DNA of 64,000 nt from Lachnospiraceae bacterium UBA3633. Its GTDB lineage: Bacteria; Bacillota; Clostridia; Lachnospirales; Lachnospiraceae. The notes under the pieces were generated by a model. That model worked only from the letters and a program-made list of their open reading frames with translations, did not search any database and had not been told where the DNA came from. Of this stretch, positions 45,765 to 53,117 are shown in pieces. The number at the start of each line of letters is the position of its first letter. The first letter of the stretch is position 1. Where the stretch lies: the NCBI GenBank assembly GCA_002374095.1, contig DFKY01000003.1:49045-113044 (forward strand), given 5' to 3'. The position numbers were made by a program, and so were the translations under genes.

Positions 45765-45848
45765 AAATAAAAATCTCGCAGGTCAAAGACCCACGAGACG
45801 AAAATTGTGAGCCCTTGTTGCGAGACAAGATACCAACAGCTGCTTCTA
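45765..45848 (-). ncRNA. Candidate attenuator leader of the SPFH-TIR operon
   Basis: The predicted transcript begins near 45848. A small hairpin (45814-45829, CTTGT / ACAAG) exposes the loop CTCGCA (45819-45824). A terminator follows (45775-45797): stem CTCG/CGAG and GGTC/GACC with a mismatched TG/TG step and a T-rich tail. The loop is exactly complementary to the TGCGAG arm of the terminator (45775-45780), so loop pairing would break it. An alternative is a small RNA that simply ends here. The short open frame across this region (45680-45904) does not look like a gene. Confidence 0.5.
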
Positions 45849-45854
45849 GCCATG

Positions 45855-45882
45855 ATAATATAAAAGCCCACTATTTTGCCAA
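45855..45882 (-). promoter_or_regulatory. Candidate promoter of the SPFH-TIR operon
   Basis: -35 TTGGCA (45877-45882), 16-base spacer, -10 TATTAT (45855-45860). An 8-bp inverted repeat AGCCATGA...TCATGGCT brackets it, a possible operator. Confidence 0.5.
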
Positions 45883-45897
45883 TGTAATTCATGGCTA

Positions 45898-45916
45898 AAA
45901 GCACAATGTGTGCTTT
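45898..45916. repeat. Perfect short palindrome upstream of the leader
   Basis: AAAGCACA-ATG-TGTGCTTT, an 8-bp perfect stem upstream of the candidate promoter; may be an operator or part of an older leader structure. Confidence 0.6.
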
Positions 45917-46005
45917 ATATTACACAAAAAGCAACTGGTTTTCCACCAATAAAAAATAGTATCTTTCTCGCACTTATATCTTACCACATTTACTTCATAT
46001 TTACA

Positions 46006-46032
46006 ACAATAAAAATGAGCCTCGAAGGCTCA
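46006..46032 (-). terminator. Terminator of the MNT-HEPN pair, left copy of a 27-bp repeat
   Basis: GAGCC-TTCGA-GGCTC stem followed by ATTTTTATTG on the minus strand. The whole 27 bases recur exactly at 46788-46814. Confidence 0.85.
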
Positions 46033-46080
46033 AACTTAATCATATAAAGCTATATAGCATTAGTTTATTCTTTTAACATC

Positions 46081-46464
46081 TCATAAAAATTTATCGTAAA
46101 ACTTATATGGATCATCTAATATTTTTTTATCTACATTTTCTTCAATGATCTTTTTTAATTGTGGTAAATCTTGTTTCAAAGTTTCTCTAACTATATCAAA
46201 ATCAATTTTTCCATAACCATGTATAATTCTATCTCTCATTCCCTTAGGTTCATTAAAGTGATATTTTCTATATACTGTCTCATCAATTTTTCTAATAGCA
46301 TTAGCAAATTCACCAATTTGCGATAAGCACATAGTTATAGCTAGTTGATTTTTTTTATTACTCAATATTTTATCGTAATCATTATTTTCTACATTACATA
46401 TTTCCAGCGCATCATTTATAAATTCATACATCCTTGCTAAATAAATTTTTACTTTATCGTTCAT
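46081..46464 (-). CDS. HEPN-domain toxin of an MNT-HEPN pair (DUF86 type)
   Basis: 127-residue helical protein with the HEPN ribonuclease motif RDRIIHGY (R-x4-H) near residue 77, typical of DUF86/HepT toxins. It overlaps the nucleotidyltransferase gene by 11 bases. In known pairs the HEPN protein cleaves RNA and is inactivated by AMPylation from its partner. The pair ends in its own terminator. An antiphage or plasmid-maintenance role is inferred from the family. Confidence 0.92.
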   Translation of the reverse strand: MNDKVKIYLARMYEFINDALEICNVENNDYDKILSNKKNQLAITMCLSQIGEFANAIRKIDETVYRKYHFNEPKGMRDRIIHGYGKIDFDIVRETLKQDLPQLKKIIEENVDKKILDDPYKFYDKFL

Positions 46465-46756
46465 ATATTAACACCCTATCTTTTTTATACGCATTTGGCA
46501 TTAGTGACAAAACTTCTTTTTCAGTTAATATATCAGATTTTTTTCTAAAAATTTCATTAATGTCATCATATAAAGCATACAATTTCATTCCAACTGATGC
46601 ATTTGTTAATACAACAAAGTCTAAATCTGAATCTGGATTTGCTGTGTTTTTTGCATAGGAGCCAAAGAGATATACCTTATCAATATAATCTTTGTTAACA
46701 AAAATTTGTTTGGCTTTATCTTTTATCTCTTCAATTGTATAAACTTTTTTATTCAT
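46454..46756 (-). CDS. Minimal nucleotidyltransferase antitoxin (MNT/MntA)
   Basis: 100 residues starting MNKKVYTIEE. The motif VYLFGSYAKNTANPDSDLDFVV is the GSx10DxD nucleotidyltransferase signature. Family members AMPylate the HEPN toxin. An ATG at 46756 is chosen over an upstream start because a strong extended -10 promoter ends 6 bases before it, implying a leaderless message. The -35 box overlaps the 27-bp repeat, so the promoter may have been captured from or created by the duplication. Confidence 0.9.
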   Translation of the reverse strand: MNKKVYTIEEIKDKAKQIFVNKDYIDKVYLFGSYAKNTANPDSDLDFVVLTNASVGMKLYALYDDINEIFRKKSDILTEKEVLSLMPNAYKKDRVLIYER

Positions 46757-46762
46757 GAAATT

Positions 46763-46791
46763 ATTATAGCATATTTTATCATTTTTCACAA
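46763..46791 (-). promoter_or_regulatory. Extended -10 promoter of the MNT-HEPN pair (leaderless)
   Basis: -35 TTGTGA (46786-46791), 17-base spacer, TGC-TATAAT (-10 at 46763-46768), then 6 bases to the ATG. Confidence 0.78.
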
Positions 46792-46814
46792 TAAAAATGA
46801 GCCTCGAAGGCTCA
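46788..46814 (-). terminator. Terminator downstream of thioredoxin, right copy of the 27-bp repeat
   Basis: Identical to 46006-46032; hairpin at 46799-46813 about 105 bases after the thioredoxin stop. The 46815-46917 interval otherwise shows nothing recognisable. Confidence 0.82.
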
Positions 46815-46917
46815 TTTTACATATTTTATAAATACTTGTACTTATCAATAGCTTATTCTTTTTCAAGCAAAGAGCTCTTCATGTATTTGTTTTGCTGTTT
46901 TATCCGTCGACACATAG

Positions 46918-47223
46918 CTAATCAAGCATTGATAGTATTCTTTCTTTTGATTCAGCTCCAACAAGTTTATTTACCACTTTTCCACCCTTTATCGCAAAAA
47001 GTGCAGGGATAGATGACACTTTGTACTCCATCGCCAAATCCATATTATCGTCGACATCAACCAAAGCAAATTTTATATCTTCATGTTCCTTTGCTAATTC
47101 TTTTATGCTTGGCTCAAGCATTGAACAAGCCCCTCACCATGAAGCATGAAACTCAAGTATCACAGGTTTGTCTGATTTTAAAACTTCTTCTTCGTAATTA
47201 TTATTATTTATTGCTACTTCCAT
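46918..47223 (-). CDS. Selenocysteine-containing thioredoxin
   Basis: 101 residues if the TGA at 47134-47136 is read as Sec. From the ATG at 47223 (AGGA site 5 bases before) the protein begins MEVAINNNNYEEEVL. PVILEFHASW precedes the UGA, then GACSMLEPS, so the active site is W-U-G-A-C in place of W-C-G-P-C. After it come the normal FALVDVDDN strand, the cis-Pro SSIPALF and the C-terminal helix. A stem-loop directly follows the UGA. The selD gene in this window is itself a Sec gene, so decoding is plausible. Conventional calling would report only the part after the UGA. Confidence 0.88.
47107..47130 (-). promoter_or_regulatory. Candidate bacterial SECIS of the thioredoxin gene
   Basis: Begins 3 bases after the UGA. 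Stem GCTTG/CAAGC and TTCAA/TTGAG with one bulged C and a TGC triloop containing G. Confidence 0.6.
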
Positions 47224-47294
47224 ATGTTCCTTTCTGGTGGACTAACTAGTGCACCCATTGTCCTTCTACTTAGCAAAATTTATATATTATATCT

Positions 47295-48491
47295 TTATTC
47301 TTCTATACCATGCTTTTCTGCATAACCAGTAAGTATAAGCGTAAGCGCTCCATCTCCTGTCACATTACATGCAGTTCCAAATGAATCTTGAAGTGCAAAA
47401 ATTGCAAGAAGCATTCCTGTAAATGTAGCTGTAAGTTCTGGTGTAAGGCCTGCACAAATTACTGACTCTACTATTCCAAGTGATGCAACTACTGTACCAC
47501 CAGGAACGCCAGGTGCACCTACTGCAAATATTCCAAGAAGTATAATAAAGAGTATCATAGTCCCTACTGATGGAAGTGTTCCTACAAGAAGTCTATGTAT
47601 AAGCATTACGAAAAATGTCTCTGTAAGAACTGATCCGCAAAGGTGAATATTTGCAAAAAGCGGTATACCAAAGCCAACCAAATCTCTTCTTAAAACTTTA
47701 CTTTTTGATGCACACTCAAGTGCAACTGACAAAGTTGCTGCTGATGACATAGTTCCTACAGCAGTAAGATAAGCTGGTCCATAATGGATAAATACTTCTA
47801 CTGGATTCTTTCTTGCATATGCTCCAGCTACAAGATAAAGTACAGTCATCCATACAAAGTGCCCAACTAAAACTACTAGTATTGCTACTATAAATACTGG
47901 GAAATTAGTAAGAGTTCCATCATAGCCAAGTGTCACAAATGTTGTACCAATATAAAATGGAAGTATTGGAACTACTGTTCTTGTCACAATAGCAAGTACT
48001 ATCTTTTGGAATTCAGCAAGCATATTTTTTATAGTAGAAGCATTTGTAAATACTGCATAAAGTCCAAGTACTATAGAAAATACAAGTGCTGTAATAACTG
48101 GCATAATCTGTGGTATATCAAGTTTAAAAATTGCTTCAGGTAAAGCAAGGCTTCCTGTCACCTCTTTTATATTGAGCATAGGCACAAGTACAAATCCTGC
48201 AATTGTAGACATTAGTGCTGCAAGCACACTACTTACATAGGCAATAACTAGCGCAACTAAAAGTAATACTCCTGCATTATCACCAAGTTTTGTAATAGAT
48301 GGACAAATAAATCCGAAAACTATAAGTGGCACACAAAATGATACATATTGACCAATAAGTCTATGTGCGCAAACAATAACTTGCATAATCCCGTTTGTTG
48401 CATCAGGATTACTTCTACAACAAAGTCCTATCGCAGCTCCTATTATTATTCCGAGAACTAACCTAAATGGTAGGCTCTTAAAAATCTTCAT
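47295..48491 (-). CDS. Dicarboxylate/amino acid:cation symporter family
   Basis: 398 residues with eight or nine hydrophobic segments. The DAACS pattern is clear: GIIIGAAIGL at the start, the SSAATLSVALECA region near 254 and the CGSVLTETFF and PGVPGGTVVASLG blocks. It lies 23 bases downstream of the CyuA-like gene, so it may import cysteine, cystine or serine for it. That substrate is inferred from position only; glutamate or C4-dicarboxylates are alternatives. A GGAGG site precedes the ATG. Confidence 0.9.
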   Translation of the reverse strand: MKIFKSLPFRLVLGIIIGAAIGLCCRSNPDATNGIMQVIVCAHRLIGQYVSFCVPLIVFGFICPSITKLGDNAGVLLLVALVIAYVSSVLAALMSTIAGFVLVPMLNIKEVTGSLALPEAIFKLDIPQIMPVITALVFSIVLGLYAVFTNASTIKNMLAEFQKIVLAIVTRTVVPILPFYIGTTFVTLGYDGTLTNFPVFIVAILVVLVGHFVWMTVLYLVAGAYARKNPVEVFIHYGPAYLTAVGTMSSAATLSVALECASKSKVLRRDLVGFGIPLFANIHLCGSVLTETFFVMLIHRLLVGTLPSVGTMILFIILLGIFAVGAPGVPGGTVVASLGIVESVICAGLTPELTATFTGMLLAIFALQDSFGTACNVTGDGALTLILTGYAEKHGIEE

Positions 48492-48514
48492 GACATTCCT
48501 CCTTTAATAATTCA

Positions 48515-49816
48515 TTATTTATTAATCATCATTTTCAAAATATTTTCATCAAGCGTTTCACTACAGTTTCTTGATAATTCACAGATATTATTAATACTAT
48601 CTTCTGCTGTAGCGCACACTATTCCTTCAGTACTATCGACTCTTATGCCACGAAGCGCAAGAGTCGATGCATTAAAAGCACCTTGAAGTCCTGCATATAT
48701 TTTCAGTGAGCAGTCAGGCTTTGCCCCATCACATATCATACCAGTGACAGTACCTATCATATTGATTATAGTCTTCTCATAAGCATCATAATCTCCACCT
48801 CTAAGATATGTAATCCCTGTAGCTGCTCCAGTAGACGCTATTGCTGCACCACAAAATGCTGAAAGTGTACCAAATTTACTTTTTATAAATATACTTGTTA
48901 AGTTTCCAAGTGCAAGTGCTCTTAATTTCTTTTCAGTACTTACCCCCAAATCATCTGCAAGTGATATTATAGGTACTACATTTGTTATGCCTTGATTGCC
49001 ACTACCCGAATTAGTCACTACACTATATGGTGCTCCTGCCATACGAGCATCACTTGCCGCAACCGCTTTCATGACAGCATGTGTTACATAATTATCTGCT
49101 GCCAAGCCTTCGTCTATATCTTTCTTTATATTTCTACCGACATTCAGACCATAATCAGTTTCAAGGCCACGTTTTGAAATATATCCATTAATCTTTTCAG
49201 ACAAGCGGAGAATATCTATCGGATCATTATCTACATCAAGAATAGACACCGCAAAATCATATATATCCCTTAAAGTTAGTTTCTCTGATATTTCAGAAAA
49301 AGGTATAAGTTCATTTGATGCATTATCACTTACATTTTCTAAAACAACCTTATCATCTATCGATATAAAAGTGACATTGGTGTGTGCATCTTTAATTATT
49401 ACACGAGCCTTATGTCCATCTCCTTCTACTATTGCTTCTATGTATAAAACATTTGGAGCTTTAGCAACATCGACACTTATCTTGCCATCATGTATCATTT
49501 TTTCAACTATGTTGTATGTTTCTTTGTCAACATCATTATTGACATTAAGTTTATTTTGTGGATTGCCATGTATTGCTCCAATTCCAGCTGCAAAGTTCAC
49601 ACCAACCTTATCAGAATTTGGAAGTCCTGCTGACATAGCATTCTTTAAAACATTTTTACTAGCAAGAAGTGTAATCTTGTCTATACTTGCACCAAGTTTT
49701 TTTAGCTCACTTGCCGCTATACTTGATGCATAGCTTACAGCTGCAGGTTCAGTGCATCCTGTTGACTCAACCATTTGTTGATTTAATACTTTTAAGATAA
49801 AAGCCTTATCAACCAT
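48515..49816 (-). CDS. CyuA/UPF0597 cysteine desulfidase-like Fe-S protein
   Basis: 433 residues. The start QMVESTGCTEPAAVSYA holds the conserved Cys-Thr-Glu-Pro block. Further Cys residues (FCGAAIASTGAA, MICDGAKPDCSLK) match the Fe-S ligands of the L-serine dehydratase alpha-like family to which CyuA belongs. CyuA releases sulfide, ammonia and pyruvate from L-cysteine in anaerobic cells. A GGGG site precedes the ATG. The symporter downstream would supply the amino acid. The exact substrate (Cys or Ser) is not proved. Confidence 0.88.
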   Translation of the reverse strand: MVDKAFILKVLNQQMVESTGCTEPAAVSYASSIAASELKKLGASIDKITLLASKNVLKNAMSAGLPNSDKVGVNFAAGIGAIHGNPQNKLNVNNDVDKETYNIVEKMIHDGKISVDVAKAPNVLYIEAIVEGDGHKARVIIKDAHTNVTFISIDDKVVLENVSDNASNELIPFSEISEKLTLRDIYDFAVSILDVDNDPIDILRLSEKINGYISKRGLETDYGLNVGRNIKKDIDEGLAADNYVTHAVMKAVAASDARMAGAPYSVVTNSGSGNQGITNVVPIISLADDLGVSTEKKLRALALGNLTSIFIKSKFGTLSAFCGAAIASTGAATGITYLRGGDYDAYEKTIINMIGTVTGMICDGAKPDCSLKIYAGLQGAFNASTLALRGIRVDSTEGIVCATAEDSINNICELSRNCSETLDENILKMMINK

Positions 49817-49882
49817 TCGTTTTACCCCTATTCTCTTTAATTAAATATCTTAATAATAATTATACCAAATATAAATTATAAA

Positions 49883-50656
49883 TCAAGAAACAATAATAAT
49901 GCCAGTAAGCATTTGCTTTGTTTTGTCTTTTTCTCTTCTCCATGAATCAAATATATTGTCGTGAAATGTACAAATATTTTCACGCGTCATATTTTTCTCT
50001 TTAATCCCAAAATCAATAAGTGAAAGTCTTATAGCTTCTGTGACATCTAGATAATATTTTTCTTCCTTATCTACAATTGGTTTGAAAACTTTATGTATAT
50101 CATCGCACTTCAGTATCTTTTTGAATTTATCTATAAGTTCCATACCGACTTCATAGCAATTCGCACATATCGCAGGTCCAAAGTGCACAATCAGATCTTC
50201 TACTCGTGAACCATATTCTTTTTTCATAAGAAGTATTGCCTTTTCAGTAATCCTATCTACTGTCCCACGCCAGCCACTATGTACCATGCCTATAGCCTTC
50301 TTTACAGGGTCAAGTATATATACAGGTGTACAATCTGACTCTATAGTAAGAAGCATAAGTTTTTTTTCATTAGTTACTATACCATCCCATCCACCATCAA
50401 GTTCCATTCGAACTACACCTTGACCACCATCACCATCTCTTGCTATATAGACATTACTTGTATGGGACTGTGGTATACGAATCATATCATCAGGAGTTAT
50501 TCCAAAGTCATTGGCTAAATCATTATAATACTTAAGGTCTTCCATACCTGACTTTATATCATGAGAATAAATCCTCCATCTTGCAATGTCTTTTGGAACT
50601 GCAAATGCTTTCACAAAGCCATACTTATCTATTTCTTTCACGCCATAATACTTCAT
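49883..50656 (-). CDS. YfiH/LACC1-family purine nucleoside oxidoreductase-like protein
   Basis: 257 residues. The copper/zinc-site residues appear in ESDCTPVYILDPVKKAIGMVHSGWRGT (Cys and His near 125-150) and FGPAICANCYEVG. Family members were called multicopper polyphenol oxidase and are now known as purine nucleoside phosphorylase/adenosine deaminase-type enzymes; YfiH may also help cell-wall accuracy. A single promoter ends 7 bases before the ATG and no Shine-Dalgarno is seen, so the message should be nearly leaderless. Divergent from mutS2. Confidence 0.93.
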   Translation of the reverse strand: MKYYGVKEIDKYGFVKAFAVPKDIARWRIYSHDIKSGMEDLKYYNDLANDFGITPDDMIRIPQSHTSNVYIARDGDGGQGVVRMELDGGWDGIVTNEKKLMLLTIESDCTPVYILDPVKKAIGMVHSGWRGTVDRITEKAILLMKKEYGSRVEDLIVHFGPAICANCYEVGMELIDKFKKILKCDDIHKVFKPIVDKEEKYYLDVTEAIRLSLIDFGIKEKNMTRENICTFHDNIFDSWRREKDKTKQMLTGIIIVS

Positions 50657-50663
50657 ACTATAT

Positions 50664-50691
50664 ATTTTATCATATATTAATAATATATCAA
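50664..50691 (-). promoter_or_regulatory. Extended -10 promoter of yfiH (leaderless)
   Basis: -35 TTGATA (50686-50691), 16-base spacer, TGA-TAAAAT (-10 at 50664-50669), 7 bases to the ATG. Confidence 0.7.
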
Positions 50692-50708
50692 TCTCTTAAG
50701 AAAACTCG

Positions 50709-50738
50709 TTTACGAAAATTAATATCTTATGTTATAAT
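50709..50738 (+). promoter_or_regulatory. Extended -10 promoter of mutS2 (leaderless)
   Basis: -35 TTTACG (50709-50714), 18-base spacer, TGT-TATAAT (-10 at 50733-50738), 6 bases to the ATG. Confidence 0.72.
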
Positions 50739-50744
50739 ATACAT

Positions 50745-53117
50745 ATGAAAAACATATATGAAATTCTAGAATTTAATAAAATCTTACCTAAAATTTCCGA
50801 ATATGCTAATTTGGATGACGCAAAATCTATGATCTTAAGCCTTAAGATGATAGCTGATAAAGATTTGCTAAATAAAGCCATAGATGAAGTTGATGCAGCT
50901 TTTTCATATCTTAGAAGTGGCGAAGGTCCTCATATTAAAAATATAAAAAATATAGATGAAAGCATCATTCGTTTACAAAAAAGTGCAACTCTATCTCAAA
51001 AGGAACTATTAAACATATCCTTTCTCCTTAGTATTGCTGAAGACTTGATAAAGTATCAAAAATCGAAAAGCATACCATCTGTTATTGACACATATTTTGA
51101 TGCCCTTGACCCACTTATTGATATCAATAGGCAAATCAAAAGAATCATCATATCCGAAAATGAAATCTCCGATAACGCTTCATCAATTCTTCAAGAAATA
51201 AGAAGAAAGAAAAGAATTCTTGAAGAAAAACTTCACACTACAAGCAATCGTCTTCTATCTACATACAGTAATTTTCTTCAAGATCAAGTCCTTGCATATA
51301 AAGACAATGCCATATGTCTGCCAGTCAAGTCAGAATATAAAAATAAAGTTGATGGCACTATACACTCTATCTCAGAGAGCCAATTCACTATATTTATCGA
51401 GCCAAAAGAAATAATTAGTGTCAACAATGAAATTGCTGAAAATGAAGCTCGTGAAGAGCTTGAGATATCAAAAATTTTGTATGAGCTATCTCTTTCTCTT
51501 ATACCATATACCGATATACTTAAAGCAAATTACAAAAATATTTTAAAACTTGATTTTATATTTGCAAAAGCATCATATGCATATAGCACAAAATCTTCTC
51601 GTCCGATTCTTGATGAAGATGGCACTATAAATCTTGTCGACGCAAGACATCCCCTAATTAACGCTAGTGTAATGGTTCCACTAAATATAAGTCTTGGTTT
51701 AGATTTTGATATACTCATTATCACTGGTCCAAATACCGGCGGAAAGACTGTATCCCTTAAGACAGTTGGTATCATTGAGCTTATGGCTCTCTCTGGACTT
51801 TTCATCCCTGCAAAAGAAAACTCAAAAGTTGCTATGTATGATAAAATTTTTGCAGACATAGGCGACGAACAAAGTATAGAACAAAGTTTATCCACTTTTT
51901 CATCGCATATGACCAATATCGTATCAATCATCAACAATTCTACTCCAAGATCTCTTATACTACTTGATGAGATATGTACAGGCACAGATCCTATAGAAGG
52001 AGCAAATCTTGCCATATCAATACTTGAATATCTACAAAATAAAGGAACTCACGTAATAGCGACAACTCACTATCCCGAGCTAAAACATTTTGCTCTCACA
52101 AAAGAAAATGTCAAAAATGGCGCTTTTGAATTTGATGTGGAAACACTTAAACCAACATACAAACTTCTAATTGGTATCCCAGGCAAATCAAATGCTTTCC
52201 AAATATCTGAAAAACTCGGTCTAAGCAATAAAATAATTGAAAATGCGAAGAGTCTTGTAGATACAAATGATATAAAATTTGAAGACCTTGTAGCAAGCCT
52301 CGAAGAAAATAGACTTACTATTGAAAAAGAAAAAGAAACTATTGATAAATACAAGGCAGAAATAGAAAGTTTAAGAGACAAAGTAAAGAGACAAGAAAAA
52401 GGTTTAAACGAACGTGCTAACTCCATCATCCGCCAAGCTAAAGAAAAGGCACATGACATACTTTATGATGCAAAAAAAGTTGCTGACGAAACCATAAAAA
52501 GTATAAAAGCAAATGATGGTGACATGACTTATGCAATAAGCGAAAGAACTAAACTCACCCATGCACTAAACCTCTCATCAGAAAGCCTGATAGAAAAGGT
52601 AAAAGGCCCAGCAAGACCACTTTCTGCTAAAAAAATAAAGCTCGGAGCAAATGTCAAAGTGCTGTCATTAAATGCTGAAGGTATCGTCGAATCTCTACCA
52701 GACAAAGACTATAATTTATTTGTGCGAATCGGCATCCTTAGAACACAAGTTAATCTTCGAGACCTCGAACTTATAGAAAGTCACGATATAAAAGTAGATG
52801 GTGTAAATATAAAAAGAACCTATAATAAATCAGGTTCTTCTAAAATTAAATACGAAAAATCTCATACAGTTGGAAGTGAAATCAATCTTATAGGAAAAAC
52901 TACAGATGAAGCTATAATTGAACTCGATAAATATATTGATGATGCATATATAGCTCACATACCTGAAGTCCGAATCATACATGGTAGAGGTACTGGTGCA
53001 CTTAAGAAGACCATAAATGAGTTTTGTAGAAAGTCTAAAGTCATAAAAGAATATCGGAGCGGTAACTTTGATGAAGGCGGTGATGGTGTGACATTAGCAA
53101 AACTAGTTGATCAATAG
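50745..53117 (+). CDS. mutS2: Endonuclease/recombination inhibitor MutS2
   Basis: 790 residues. The N-terminus EILEFNKILPKISEYA is typical. The ATPase has Walker A ITGPNTGGKTVSLKTVG near residue 328 and the DEICTGTDPIEGANL block; a coiled coil follows (residues 500-580) and the C-terminal Smr nuclease domain has VRIIHGRGTGALK. Roles in ribosome splitting at collisions and in recombination control are known for the family. The ATG is 6 bases after the -10 box, leaving no room for a Shine-Dalgarno. The 3' end overlaps the convergent DUF5711 gene by 7 bases. Confidence 0.97.
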   Translation: MKNIYEILEFNKILPKISEYANLDDAKSMILSLKMIADKDLLNKAIDEVDAAFSYLRSGEGPHIKNIKNIDESIIRLQKSATLSQKELLNISFLLSIAEDLIKYQKSKSIPSVIDTYFDALDPLIDINRQIKRIIISENEISDNASSILQEIRRKKRILEEKLHTTSNRLLSTYSNFLQDQVLAYKDNAICLPVKSEYKNKVDGTIHSISESQFTIFIEPKEIISVNNEIAENEAREELEISKILYELSLSLIPYTDILKANYKNILKLDFIFAKASYAYSTKSSRPILDEDGTINLVDARHPLINASVMVPLNISLGLDFDILIITGPNTGGKTVSLKTVGIIELMALSGLFIPAKENSKVAMYDKIFADIGDEQSIEQSLSTFSSHMTNIVSIINNSTPRSLILLDEICTGTDPIEGANLAISILEYLQNKGTHVIATTHYPELKHFALTKENVKNGAFEFDVETLKPTYKLLIGIPGKSNAFQISEKLGLSNKIIENAKSLVDTNDIKFEDLVASLEENRLTIEKEKETIDKYKAEIESLRDKVKRQEKGLNERANSIIRQAKEKAHDILYDAKKVADETIKSIKANDGDMTYAISERTKLTHALNLSSESLIEKVKGPARPLSAKKIKLGANVKVLSLNAEGIVESLPDKDYNLFVRIGILRTQVNLRDLELIESHDIKVDGVNIKRTYNKSGSSKIKYEKSHTVGSEINLIGKTTDEAIIELDKYIDDAYIAHIPEVRIIHGRGTGALKKTINEFCRKSKVIKEYRSGNFDEGGDGVTLAKLVDQ

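Noticed and set aside
45800..45850. GAAGCAGC segment resembling the SRP RNA loop
   Set aside because: The conserved GGAA tetraloop side and the rest of the SRP RNA helix 8 are missing.
45680..45904. A 74-codon open frame upstream of the SPFH gene
   Set aside because: It runs through the terminator and leader hairpins, has no ribosome-binding site and has no family-like sequence.
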